Positions 7,611 through 16,426 of a DNA stretch of 64,000 nt are shown here, piece after piece. Below the pieces are notes generated by a model. The model worked only from the letters and a program-made list of their open reading frames with translations, searched no databases and had not been told where the DNA came from. Made by a program: the position numbers and the translations under genes. Source of the DNA: Eubacteriales bacterium (lineage in GTDB: Bacteria; Bacillota; Clostridia; Christensenellales; CAG-138); the NCBI GenBank assembly GCA_021373115.1, contig JAJFTI010000035.1, forward strand, positions 31,418 through 95,417. The letters are read 5' to 3'. The first letter of the stretch is position 1. Each line of letters opens with the position of its first letter.

Positions 7611-8837
7611 TTATTCCAGCCCCAGCTGCTCCCCCGCCGCTTGTTCGGCGGCTTTGCAGGCGCGATAGGCCTGCTCCAGATCGCTTCCGCAGCAGAGTAC
7701 TCCGTGGTTCATCAGCAGGCAACCGTTCCGGTTTTCCAGCGCGCTGAGCGCAACCTTCGAAAGCTTCTTTGTGGAAGGCAGCGCGTGTCCCGCGCAGCGC
7801 ATCTCGGCGCCGACCAGCTCCTTCATTTCGCCGGAGATACAGCAGAGCGTCTTACACGCGGCGGCAAACACACCGCAACGCTTCGCGTGGGTATGAATGC
7901 TCGCGCCCACGTCCGGACGCGCGGCGAACAGATCGCGATGCAGCCGCTTCTCGCTCGTCGGCTTGCGCTGACTGCCAAACTCCAGCGTCGCGAGATCGAC
8001 CTTCACAATATCGTCCGGCGTGAGGTAATGGTAAGCCAGCCCGCTCGGCGTGCAGAGCATGGACGTCTCGTCCAGCCGCACGGCGATGTTGCCCCACGTG
8101 CCCTGCACAAGGCCTTCGTCCACAAGTCGAATCCCGCAGGCGACAATCGCCTCGCACAGTTCCTGCTCGCGCTTGGAACGCTCCGGCTGTTCGGCGGCCG
8201 GTTTCGGCTGCTTCGCTTCCGCGCGGACGGATTCTTCCTCCAGATTGATTTTCGAATACTTCTTTTGATAGATCGAGTGCATCAGCGCGGCGGAGAACAG
8301 CGGCACGCGCTTCGCTCCGCCGATCTGTTTTGCGAGGATATGCGTCATCGCCGCTTTTTCAAGCAGAATTGCGCCGGTCATCGCTTCGCTCGCCGCGCGC
8401 CCGGTCAGGAGCATGCCCTGATTGCGTACAAAGCAGCTGTTGCGGTTCTTCAGGCAGCGCGAAAGTTCGCTTTCCGAGAGCGACTTTGCTACGCGCGCGG
8501 TCAACCCCACGATCTGCGCCATATCGTCCAGTTCGGCGGTCAGATAGTTGCTGGTTTCCGCAATGCGCAGCGCGTAGGTTCCACAAAGCAACAGCAGCGC
8601 TTTCGCTTCCGGCTTGATGAAAAACGCACGGAGGAACGGCTCGTCCGCCTCTTCTATTCTGCATTCCTGCACGGTAAGATCGTTTGCGCTCGCACCGTAC
8701 AGCCTGGCGTAATACGCCATGCCATCGTCCCCGCGCAGCGCCGCCTTAACCACGCCCATTCCGTCGTTTAGCAGTTGTTCATGCCGCAGCTGTGCGGCTA
8801 TTTCCAGAAAGATTTGAATCGCTTCCGGTTTCGTCAT
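7611..8837 (-). CDS. two-domain class II aldolase/adducin family protein
   Basis: This 408-residue protein is about twice the usual family length. The C-terminal half (about residues 215-408) has the active motifs of L-fuculose/L-ribulose phosphate aldolases and epimerases: QGTWGNIAVR, TPSG, TSEKRLHRDLF, the zinc-binding IHTH and NHGVL. The N-terminal half looks like a degenerate copy of the fold, with NQGMLLTG where NHG would stand and no His pair. It is third in a minus-strand operon after the aminotransferase and FGGY kinase. The substrate is unknown. AAAGGACG precedes the ATG. Confidence 0.85.
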   Translation of the reverse strand: MTKPEAIQIFLEIAAQLRHEQLLNDGMGVVKAALRGDDGMAYYARLYGASANDLTVQECRIEEADEPFLRAFFIKPEAKALLLLCGTYALRIAETSNYLTAELDDMAQIVGLTARVAKSLSESELSRCLKNRNSCFVRNQGMLLTGRAASEAMTGAILLEKAAMTHILAKQIGGAKRVPLFSAALMHSIYQKKYSKINLEEESVRAEAKQPKPAAEQPERSKREQELCEAIVACGIRLVDEGLVQGTWGNIAVRLDETSMLCTPSGLAYHYLTPDDIVKVDLATLEFGSQRKPTSEKRLHRDLFAARPDVGASIHTHAKRCGVFAAACKTLCCISGEMKELVGAEMRCAGHALPSTKKLSKVALSALENRNGCLLMNHGVLCCGSDLEQAYRACKAAEQAAGEQLGLE

Positions 8838-8879
8838 TCTGTCATTCGTCCTTTTCTGCTTTGTTCGCGAGATATCCGC

Positions 8880-10418
8880 CTATTCGTTCACTTCTTCGGT
8901 AAAGCGATTGCCGTTCGCTTCCGTATACAGATCCGCCAGCGAGCGATAGAGTTTTTGATACTGCCCGAACAGAGTATCATAAATCGCTTTGTTTTCCAAG
9001 TTCGGCGAGAACGTTGCGCTCACGCGGACAAACTTCTTTGCCGCCGGGAAATCCGGCAGTTCGCCAAGACCGATGAGCGCGACAACCGCCGCGCCAACCG
9101 CGCCCGCGTTGCGCGGGTTTTCCACCACGCTGATCTTGCGCCCGGTTACGTCGGAAAGAATCTGCATCCATCCCTGATCCAGCGCGCCGCCACCTATAAC
9201 GCGGACATCCGCGCAGGCGATGCCGTAATCCTTGCAGTAATTCTGCAGAATCCAGCGGATGTTGTAGGCAATTCCCTCGTAAACCGCGCGCATGAGGTGC
9301 TCGCGCGTATGCACCATGGAGATGTTAAACAGCGTGGCGCGCGTGGTCGTGCTCGAAACGGGGCAGCGCTCGCCCAGCATCCACGGTGTGCAGATCAGCC
9401 CGTCGCTGCCCGGCGGCACGGTGGCGATCACCTTGTCCATGTAGTTGAACACGCCGTTGCCGTATTGTTCCTTCTCGTGGCGGAAGAACTGGTCTCGAAT
9501 CCACTCGATGTTCGCGCCCGCGCTCTCCGTAATCCCCGCGATGAGGTTCATGCCCGGGTCCGCGCTCTGAATCGCCGCCGCGCCGTGCCTGAACGCATCG
9601 CCCGTTTTCGTTGCCGCCGCAACCCATGCGGACGTGCCGAGGTAAACGTGAACGTCCCCGTCCTCCTGCTGTCCCGCACCGACCGCCGCGGCCTGTACGT
9701 CGTCGCAGCCGCCGAACACGGGCGTGCCTTCGAGCAAGCCCGTTTCATGCGCGGCCCCGGCGGTCAGACCGCCGATGTTATCCGTGCTCCTGACCAGCGG
9801 CGGGAGCTTCTTCATATCGATCCCCGCAAGCGGAAGGACGCTCATCCAGGTCTTCTTTTTTAGGTCGAAGCCGTAGCCGCTCGCGCCGGAAAGCTCGGTG
9901 ACCATTTTGCCGGTGCAGCGGAATTTGAGGTAGCCGTTTACGTCCAGAATCCGGAAAGCGCTGTTATAAACGTCCGGCCGTTCTTCCTTGAGCCAGATGA
10001 TCTTTGCGATGCAGTCCTTGCCCATAATCGGCGTTCCGGCGAGCAGCGTAAACACGCGTCTTCCGCCGACCTTCTTCATTATTCCCTGCGCCTGCTTTTC
10101 CGCGCGCCCGTCCACCCAGGTGATGTTCGGGTAGAGAACGGTTCCATCCTCCGAAACGGGGATAACGCCCTGCGCCTGCGTGGAAAATACCACGCCCGCA
10201 ATGCTTTCCGGCGAAACATCGTTGTCCGAGAGCACCCGTCTGCTCGTCTCGCAAACGGCCTTCCAGTAGTCCGCAGGGTCCTGCTCGACCCAGGCGGGAT
10301 GCGGGTAATACGTCGGGTACGGCGCGCTCGCCGTTGCGCGAATCGATCCGTCAAAGCGAACGAGCACCGCCTTGTCCGAGCTGGTGCCGATATCGTGAGC
10401 TAAGATATAGCGTTCCAT
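8880..10418 (-). CDS. FGGY family carbohydrate kinase (xylulokinase-like)
   Basis: This 512-residue protein has the two-lobed FGGY fold. The N-terminal phosphate loop reads HDIGTSSDKAVLV, followed by a WVEQDPADYWKAV segment. The C-terminal ATP-binding signature is VIGGGALDQGWMQILSDVTG, with a closing NAGAVGAA segment. Such enzymes phosphorylate a sugar or polyol at a terminal hydroxyl; the exact substrate cannot be read off. The ATG at 10418 follows GGGAGGCG; an upstream TTG overlaps that site. It lies 41 bases after the aminotransferase gene in the same operon. Confidence 0.9.
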   Translation of the reverse strand: MERYILAHDIGTSSDKAVLVRFDGSIRATASAPYPTYYPHPAWVEQDPADYWKAVCETSRRVLSDNDVSPESIAGVVFSTQAQGVIPVSEDGTVLYPNITWVDGRAEKQAQGIMKKVGGRRVFTLLAGTPIMGKDCIAKIIWLKEERPDVYNSAFRILDVNGYLKFRCTGKMVTELSGASGYGFDLKKKTWMSVLPLAGIDMKKLPPLVRSTDNIGGLTAGAAHETGLLEGTPVFGGCDDVQAAAVGAGQQEDGDVHVYLGTSAWVAAATKTGDAFRHGAAAIQSADPGMNLIAGITESAGANIEWIRDQFFRHEKEQYGNGVFNYMDKVIATVPPGSDGLICTPWMLGERCPVSSTTTRATLFNISMVHTREHLMRAVYEGIAYNIRWILQNYCKDYGIACADVRVIGGGALDQGWMQILSDVTGRKISVVENPRNAGAVGAAVVALIGLGELPDFPAAKKFVRVSATFSPNLENKAIYDTLFGQYQKLYRSLADLYTEANGNRFTEEVNE

Positions 10419-10459
10419 TTTATCGCCTCCCAAACCGTTTATTTCAGAAAGGACAGGGT

Positions 10460-11947
10460 TTAGTTTTTGCCGGTATTGACCACATGCGAAAACACGTGTT
10501 CAAAACGGTTGAGTGCGTCGCTTATGACCTCGTCCGTATCCGCAAGCGACGTATACAGGCGGCTGCCCGCGAGCGTAACGATGCCGTTTGCCATATAGGC
10601 CGCGCCCATACGCTCCATGGAGTCCTTGCGGCGCGTCATCATATCCTTGTTCTTGAGCAGATTGATGGCGGACTTCGCAAAGCTCATGGACGAGAAGTCA
10701 AAGCTCATGGCGCCCGTGCATTCGAGGTGCACAATCGACCCCTGGTTGTAGGCAACGAACGGCAGACTGTACTTCGCGATCAGACCCTTGAGCCCGTCGG
10801 TGAGTTTGTCGCCCTGGCGGCCCGCAATTTCACAGGCGTTTGTGCGCTCAATTTCGCGAATCGCGGTGTATCCGGCAATCGACGAAAGCGGGTTTGCCGC
10901 CAGCGTTCCGCCGACGTACGCGCGGTGTTTGCCGGTCGCAACGCCCGCCGCCATGAGCGAGGCGTATTCCTTTTTGCCACCGACGCCGCCCGCCGCCGGA
11001 TAGCCGCCCGCGACGATTTTGCCAAAGACCGTAAGGTCCGGCACGACGTTGAAGTATCCCTGCGCGCCGGAAAGACCGACGCGGAACCCGGTAACCACCT
11101 CGTCGAAGATGAACAGCGCGCCGTATTTATCGCAGAGCATGCGCACGTTCGCGTTATAGTCCTGCGCGACGGGGCGCGTGCCGCTCTCGGGACCGACGGG
11201 TTCTACGATGACCGCCGCCGTGCCGCCTTTGAGGCGGTTAAGCCGGAGCATCGCTTCGAGCATGTTCAGATCGTTTGGACGCACCTCGTCCGTAAGCGCG
11301 TAGCTCGAACCCGGAATCCCGTGGGACTCCAGCAGCGCGCGGCTGCCGGGAATCTTGAGCCCGTAGACCATTTGATCCGACCAGCCGTGGTACGCGCCGC
11401 CGATCTTGATGATGCGCTTGTGCCCCGTGGCGATGCGCGCAATACGAAGCGACGCCATCACGGCCTCCGTGCCGCTGCCGAGCATGCGGAACATCTCGAC
11501 GGCGGGCATATGCCGGTGAATCTCCCTGGCGATGAGCAGTTCCGCCTCATGCAGGAGCCCGGTTACGGGGCCGCACTCGTTGATGAGCTTCTGCGCGGCC
11601 TTGCGAACCGTCTCGTTGTTGCTGCCGAGAATGGTCGGCCCGCCCGCCTGCAGAAAATCGATGTAGCGGTTGCCGTCCGCGTCAAACAGATAGGCTCCCT
11701 CCGCCTTGTCCACGCAGATGGGAAACGGCTTGTTGAACGCGAGGTTGTGCTGCACGCCGCCGGGGATATACTCCTTGGCTTCCTCAAAAACCGCCCGCGA
11801 ACGGGCGCACTGTTCCTCGAAATAGCGCATAACATCGTTGCTGTAGTATTCTTCTGTTACTTCGTGGATGGGCGCGCCGGTGAGCGCCTTGAGCTGGTCG
11901 TTGATGATCTTCGGGTCGTCCCAGCGGCTGATTCCGCAGTTGTTCAT
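10460..11947 (-). CDS. class III aminotransferase, glutamate-1-semialdehyde aminomutase-like
   Basis: This 495-residue PLP enzyme has the class III fold. GGVQHNLAF and DADGNRYIDF lie near the N-terminus. The cofactor-binding FIFDEVVTGFR comes next, then the probable Schiff-base Lys in FGKIVAGGYPAAG. It is longer than HemL (about 430) and sits with a sugar kinase and an aldolase rather than haem genes. I therefore infer catabolism of an amino or keto sugar rather than tetrapyrrole synthesis. AAAGGAGAA precedes the ATG at 11947. Confidence 0.85.
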   Translation of the reverse strand: MNNCGISRWDDPKIINDQLKALTGAPIHEVTEEYYSNDVMRYFEEQCARSRAVFEEAKEYIPGGVQHNLAFNKPFPICVDKAEGAYLFDADGNRYIDFLQAGGPTILGSNNETVRKAAQKLINECGPVTGLLHEAELLIAREIHRHMPAVEMFRMLGSGTEAVMASLRIARIATGHKRIIKIGGAYHGWSDQMVYGLKIPGSRALLESHGIPGSSYALTDEVRPNDLNMLEAMLRLNRLKGGTAAVIVEPVGPESGTRPVAQDYNANVRMLCDKYGALFIFDEVVTGFRVGLSGAQGYFNVVPDLTVFGKIVAGGYPAAGGVGGKKEYASLMAAGVATGKHRAYVGGTLAANPLSSIAGYTAIREIERTNACEIAGRQGDKLTDGLKGLIAKYSLPFVAYNQGSIVHLECTGAMSFDFSSMSFAKSAINLLKNKDMMTRRKDSMERMGAAYMANGIVTLAGSRLYTSLADTDEVISDALNRFEHVFSHVVNTGKN

Positions 11948-12018
11948 AAGAAAATTCTCCTTTATCGATCGATCGGGTTTCCCCATTTTTTGATTAATTC
12001 TTGTCAGGCAGCTTTGGT

Positions 12019-12603
12019 TTATTCGCTCGCCTTTGCATAAAGGCGGCACTTCAGCAGGCAGTCCAGCATGGTATGCATGTCGCTTCGCATCTTCTCCGCC
12101 TCAAACGGAAGGCCGTAGGCGAGCAGGTGATTGACCTGCCCGTAGTAGAGCCCCATCGTCATCTGCGCGAGCAGCTCCGGCGAAACGCTTGCGTCCGGCG
12201 TAAACTTGCCAAATTCGATTTCATAATTCCGCGCGATCAGCCGCTCTATCTCGCCGACCCGCCCGCTCTCGCCGCCGAGGATCGTTGCGTTTGTGAGCCG
12301 CGCCATCACGCGCGGATAGTTCGCCGTATCGTCAATGAGCTTGTCGAGCAGCGCCGTGATCAAATTCAGTCCGGTCTTATGCGACTGCTCGCCAAATTCA
12401 ATCAGTTCGCCAATTTCTGCAACGGCCAGCGCCTGCTGCAGCTCGCCCGCGTCCGCAAAGTGGTTAAATACCGTCGTGCGGCAAACGCCCGCCGCGTCGG
12501 CGATGTCGTCAAACGGAATCCCGCCGACGCCGTGTTTTTCGTAGAGCCCTTTCGCCGCGTGCAGAATTGCGCGCTGGGTCTTTGTTCGCTTTTTTTCGCT
12601 CAT
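12019..12603 (-). CDS. TetR family transcriptional regulator
   Basis: This 194-residue protein has a TetR N-terminal HTH (about residues 8-55: RAILHAAKGLYEKHG, FDDIADAAGVCRTTVFNHF) and a divergent helical effector domain. Its ATG overlaps the stop of the GtrA gene (ATGA, 12600-12603). AGGAGAAAA lies just upstream inside that gene. It may govern the GtrA-TetR transcript, the sugar operon 72 bases downstream, or both. Confidence 0.88.
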   Translation of the reverse strand: MSEKKRTKTQRAILHAAKGLYEKHGVGGIPFDDIADAAGVCRTTVFNHFADAGELQQALAVAEIGELIEFGEQSHKTGLNLITALLDKLIDDTANYPRVMARLTNATILGGESGRVGEIERLIARNYEIEFGKFTPDASVSPELLAQMTMGLYYGQVNHLLAYGLPFEAEKMRSDMHTMLDCLLKCRLYAKASE

Positions 12604-13061
12604 TCCGTTTTCTCCTGCAGTTTCGCCTCTTCCTTTGCCTGGCGGCGCTTTGCAATGGCATTTGTGTTGATGCTGTTCTTGTATACGACGAGCCGCCAGA
12701 AGAGGAACTCCGTCGTCAGGTTCACCAGCATGGTGCCAAACAGAACGATGTATTCGTTCCAGCCCGCGTTTGTCAGCGCCGTGCCCCAGAGCGTGGAGAG
12801 CGGGGTAAAGACGCAGTAATACCCGGCGACCATGAGCATGGCTTTCGGCACGTTTGCTGCGCTCTGGAAGGTAAAGGCGCGGTTGAGCGTAAAGTTCCAG
12901 AGCACGCTGAGCACCAGCGCAATCAGGTAACACGGCCAATACGGCCACCGGACGATCTCGTTGAGCAGGGTGAAGGCCAGTGTTTGGATGAGTCCCGCCG
13001 AAGCCGAAAACAGCACGTACTTGACCACGCGCCGGATTTCCTCTTTTTTCTCCTTTTGCAT
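12600..13061 (-). CDS. GtrA family membrane protein
   Basis: This 153-residue protein has four predicted membrane helices, with the family pattern KYVLFSASAG near the start, LNFTLNRAFTF-like residues in the middle and FLFWRLVVY near the end. GtrA-like flippases are thought to move lipid-linked sugars in cell-surface glycosylation. AAAGGAG precedes the ATG at 13061. It is first in a transcript with the overlapping TetR gene. Confidence 0.85.
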   Translation of the reverse strand: MQKEKKEEIRRVVKYVLFSASAGLIQTLAFTLLNEIVRWPYWPCYLIALVLSVLWNFTLNRAFTFQSAANVPKAMLMVAGYYCVFTPLSTLWGTALTNAGWNEYIVLFGTMLVNLTTEFLFWRLVVYKNSINTNAIAKRRQAKEEAKLQEKTE

Positions 13062-13386
13062 AGGGGTTCACGCTCCTTTGCCTTTTTTGTTTTGTGAAAT
13101 TGTGTATTTAAATATGGACTTTAGTACAGAAAAAAGTTATCACGTTTTCCCGGTACAGTCAATAGACTTTTCGTCCAATTTTCGCGTTTTTCCAGGCTTT
13201 TTTTAGGTGCTGAATCGAGTAACCGCTTTGCGGGATACTCTTTCGAACCGTCAACCGTTGGTTGAATCGCAGGATACGTCTTTTTTGCAAAATTAACGTA
13301 AGGTTGATTGTTATTTGAGACAATATCTGATAGGATATCCGTTAGTGTGTTAACCGCTTCATACACTCAACGGGAGGAACCAACCA
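13062..13386. other. divergent intergenic region with candidate promoter and hairpin
   Basis: On the minus strand, TTGACT (13157-13162) and TAACTT (13134-13139), 17 bases apart, may serve the GtrA gene. On the plus strand a hairpin at 13217-13240 (GAGTA/TACTC with an inner CCGC/GCGG) lies before the radical SAM gene. I see no coding sequence. Confidence 0.4.
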
Positions 13387-14484
13387 TTGCAGACCGAATT
13401 CAATCTGGATCAATATCTTTCGGAGGGCGTGGAGACCATTATCAAGGACGCGCTTGCCGCAAGTTTGAAGAACCCGAAGGAGACAGCCTTTCTGCTCTCC
13501 TACGCGCTCAGCGCCAAAAAGGCGGAGAACGCGCGTGCCCGTTTTGCCAAAGAAGGACGGCACATTCCGTCCTTCCTGATCGCCAGCATCACGAACCGCT
13601 GCAACCTGCACTGCGCGGGCTGCTATGCGCGCGCGAATCACATTTGCCACGACGGCGAGCAGGATGCGCTGTTGACCGACGACGAGTGGAACCGGATCTT
13701 TTCGCAGGCGGAGCAGATTGGCGTTTCGTTCATTCTCCTCGCGGGCGGCGAACCGATGCTCCGGCGCGGGGTTGTCGAACGCGCGGCAGGGCATCGTGAC
13801 CTGCTTTTTCCTGTGTTTACAAACGGAACGCTGCTCAGCGACGGCATGCTTCGCCTGCTGGACGAGCACCGCAACCTCGTGCCCATCGTGAGCATTGAGG
13901 GCAATCCGGAGCAGACGGATGCGCGGCGCGGAGCAGGCACGTACGAAGCGCTCACGCGTCATATGGAGCAAATGCGCGACCAGGGCATTCTCTTTGGCGC
14001 TTCCGTTACGCTGACAACGGAGAATTTCTCCGTGGTCACCGGTGACACGTTCCTGAAGGACCTCCGCTCCCTTGGCGCAAAGGTCGTCTTTTTCGTCGAT
14101 TACGTCCCCGCGGATGCGGGCACGGAGGCACTCGCCCCCGGCGAGCGTGAGCGGGAAGCACTCGCCGCACGGCTGGATCATCTCCGCGCCAAGCAGGACG
14201 GCACGATCTACGTCTCCTTTCCGGGGGATGAACAGTATTCCGGCGGTTGCCTCGCGGCGGGACGCGGCTTTTTCCATATCAACCCCACCGGCGGCGCGGA
14301 GCCCTGCCCGTTCTCGCCGGTTTCGGACACAAGCCTGCGCCAGGTCTCGCTGCTGGAAGCGCTTGACTCGCCGCTGTTTCAGCGGCTCCGCGCGAGCGAT
14401 TTCATGAAAGAGCAGCACACCGGCGCCTGCGCGTTGTTCGGCAAGGACGATGAACTGGCCGCTCTTTGCGGCACGCAAGCCTAG
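13387..14484 (+). CDS. radical SAM protein with C-terminal Cys-rich region
   Basis: This 365-residue protein has the radical SAM cluster motif CNLHCAGC (Cys 72, 76, 79), preceded by an N-terminal helical region. A GGEP motif follows in LLAGGEPML. The C-terminal third has further Cys (CLAAGR, EPCPF, GACALFG) that may bind an auxiliary cluster, as in SPASM-like enzymes. The TTG at 13387 follows GGGAGGAA. The reaction is unknown. The hemolysin III-like gene begins 30 bases downstream. Confidence 0.85.
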   Translation: MQTEFNLDQYLSEGVETIIKDALAASLKNPKETAFLLSYALSAKKAENARARFAKEGRHIPSFLIASITNRCNLHCAGCYARANHICHDGEQDALLTDDEWNRIFSQAEQIGVSFILLAGGEPMLRRGVVERAAGHRDLLFPVFTNGTLLSDGMLRLLDEHRNLVPIVSIEGNPEQTDARRGAGTYEALTRHMEQMRDQGILFGASVTLTTENFSVVTGDTFLKDLRSLGAKVVFFVDYVPADAGTEALAPGEREREALAARLDHLRAKQDGTIYVSFPGDEQYSGGCLAAGRGFFHINPTGGAEPCPFSPVSDTSLRQVSLLEALDSPLFQRLRASDFMKEQHTGACALFGKDDELAALCGTQA

Positions 14485-14513
14485 CGAAATATATCCGGAA
14501 TATTGGAGAATCC

Positions 14514-15182
14514 ATGCGAATTCCTTTGACCGACCGTCTCCTGCCGAACTATACCCGCGCGGAGGAGATCTTCCATATGGTGTCCCACATCGCGGGCGGC
14601 GTATTTGCGTTTGTCGCGCTGCTGTTCTGCGTCATTAAAGCGTCGCTCGGCGGTGATTTCGCCGCGATTGCCGCGTCCGTCGTCTACGGCGTAACCATGA
14701 TCGTGCTCTACTGCATGTCCAGCATCTATCACGGGCTGAAGCCTTCCCTCGGCAAAAAAGTATTACAGGTACTCGACCACTGCTCGATTTATTTCATGAT
14801 CGCGGGAACCTACACACCGATTTTGCTCGTCGCCCTGCGCCCGCTCAATCCCGTGCTCGCGTGGGCCGTATTTGGCGCGGAATGGGCGCTGACCGTGCTG
14901 GCGGTGACGTTGACGGCCATCGACCTCAAGCAGTACCGCGTGTTTTCAATGTTCTGCTACCTCTTTATGGGTTGGGCGGTCGCGTTTTTCGCGCCGTACG
15001 CCATCCGCGCCATGTCGGCAGCCGGGTTCTGGCTGCTGCTTTCCGGCGGACTGGCCTATACCACCGGCGCGGTTCTCTATGGCATCGGCTCAAAACGCCG
15101 CTGGTTCCATGGCATGTTCCACGTCTTCGTGCTCGCGGGCAGCATCCTTCAGTTTTTAGCGATCTTTCTATACGTTCTATAA
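14514..15182 (+). CDS. hemolysin III family protein (PAQR/YqfA type)
   Basis: This 222-residue seven-helix membrane protein has the family motifs: EEIFHMVSHIAGG near the start, SSIYHG after helix 2, DHCSIYFMIAGTYTP and a closing HGMFHVFVLAGS. The Ser, Asp and His residues match the zinc site of PAQR proteins, which may be hydrolases of lipid amides. The ATG at 14514 follows GGAGAA. It is probably co-transcribed with the radical SAM gene. Confidence 0.9.
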   Translation: MRIPLTDRLLPNYTRAEEIFHMVSHIAGGVFAFVALLFCVIKASLGGDFAAIAASVVYGVTMIVLYCMSSIYHGLKPSLGKKVLQVLDHCSIYFMIAGTYTPILLVALRPLNPVLAWAVFGAEWALTVLAVTLTAIDLKQYRVFSMFCYLFMGWAVAFFAPYAIRAMSAAGFWLLLSGGLAYTTGAVLYGIGSKRRWFHGMFHVFVLAGSILQFLAIFLYVL

Positions 15183-15280
15183 AAACGGGCGGTATATCAT
15201 AATTTTCCACAATCTTCCTGTACGTTTTGTAGGCTTGCCGTCAATCGTTCCAGTCCGGGAGCCGCGCTTTAAAGGAAAAC

Positions 15281-15360
15281 GAAGCATAACCTTCTCTTTT
15301 TCTCGTAATGGCTTGAACAACCTTAATGTACAAGTTTTGAAGCGGTTATGCTTCTTCTTT
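15281..15360 (+). terminator. long-loop terminator after the hemolysin III-like gene
   Basis: GAAGCATAACC (15281-15291) pairs perfectly with GGTTATGCTTC (15344-15354), followed by a T-rich tract. The 52-base loop is longer than usual. The rest of the gap 15183-15540 shows nothing coding. Confidence 0.55.
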
Positions 15361-15540
15361 TTTAACCTGCCTCAATCCAGAGCGTAGAGCCTTTTCTCGA
15401 TTGCAACTTTCGATTGAGGTAAGCCGAATAATCGCGACTATATTGTAAAAAGGAGAACAAATTCCCGATTTGCGATTTCCGGCCGGACGGCGACGAGAGC
15501 AGAAAAGCAGGATCGTCGATTGAAGAAGGAGAGAAAGCGC

Positions 15541-16347
15541 ATGAAATCCCGCGGGTTGTCATGGAAAACGAATACGCAGCTCTTTTTGCGGTTTCTGCTG
15601 GACTCCGCGCTACGCATTTTGAAACGGGGATTGATTACGGCGGGAATTCTCGCAACGCTCGCTCTGGTTTACTGGTCCCACCGGCCGTTTAACGAGAAGA
15701 TTTTTACATGCGGTTTGGTGTTCGTTTCCGCCGCGCTCTATTTGATCTACTGCGGCTACCGGGGATTGCCGGGTTTCGCCGAGTACAGGCGGCGGGCGGC
15801 AGTTCGTACAAAACGACAGGATCTGCTGTCGGAACTGGCCAGACTGGACCGAAATGCTTGCGTTCGGGTGGAAGCCGCGAAGCGGCTGACCGACCAAACC
15901 CTGCTGGAAACAATCGCGCGTAATGATGAAAATGTTGAAGTCCGGTCGGCGGCGGCGGGCGGACTCGCCTCGCGGGATCTTCTGCTTAATGTTGTAATCG
16001 CTTCGAAAAATTTGCAGATGTGGCGGTATTGCTTTCCCTATCTGCTCCGGGCGCTCCCGGCGGACGAGACGTTTGCTCAGAACCTGCGCGCCGCGGTTTA
16101 CGGTTCGGAATTTGCGGAGGAGTTGCTCCGGCAGCCGGTCTGTAAATTCTGCGGCGGATGGGTTGAACGCGAAACAAGAGAGCAACTGCAGTGGCCGGAA
16201 GAAGACTTGTATCAACCGGATAGCAAGCGCAAAGAGGAACCGGAATTGGTTCGGTATCAGGTCTATTGCTGCAGAAAATGCGGCGGGGAATCCACGGTCG
16301 GTTTTTCGGTGCCGTTTGCTTCCTTTTTGCCGAAGCAGACGGTATGA
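15541..16347 (+). CDS. HEAT-like repeat, zinc-ribbon membrane protein, paralogue 1
   Basis: I do not recognise a named family for this 268-residue protein. It opens with MKSRGLSWKT, then two hydrophobic helices (about residues 30-75). HEAT-like repeats follow with the pattern D-x(3)-VR-x(2)-AA (VRVEAAKRL, VEVRSAAAGGL). A C-terminal zinc ribbon is formed by CKFCGG and CCRKCGG, and the end reads SVPFASFLP. The same plan, with different repeat numbers, recurs in the next two genes. AAGGAGAG precedes the ATG. A scaffold or sensor role at the membrane is only a guess. Confidence 0.75.
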   Translation: MKSRGLSWKTNTQLFLRFLLDSALRILKRGLITAGILATLALVYWSHRPFNEKIFTCGLVFVSAALYLIYCGYRGLPGFAEYRRRAAVRTKRQDLLSELARLDRNACVRVEAAKRLTDQTLLETIARNDENVEVRSAAAGGLASRDLLLNVVIASKNLQMWRYCFPYLLRALPADETFAQNLRAAVYGSEFAEELLRQPVCKFCGGWVERETREQLQWPEEDLYQPDSKRKEEPELVRYQVYCCRKCGGESTVGFSVPFASFLPKQTV

Positions 16348-16426
16348 TTGCGATTGTGGGAGAACCCTCGCGGGCGGATTGCATTGGTGGAAAAACGGAA
16401 CTCTATTTCGAAAGGCGACGAACAGA

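Noticed and set aside
8775..9863. A 362-codon plus-strand frame
   Set aside because: It is antisense to the FGGY kinase with no family-like motif.
10334..12040. A 568-codon open frame on the plus strand
   Set aside because: It is antisense to the conserved FGGY kinase start and the class III aminotransferase, has no ribosome site at its start and has an Arg/His-rich composition typical of shadows in GC-rich coding DNA.
13342..14478. A 378-codon minus-strand frame
   Set aside because: It is antisense to the radical SAM gene, whose Cys motif is unmistakable.
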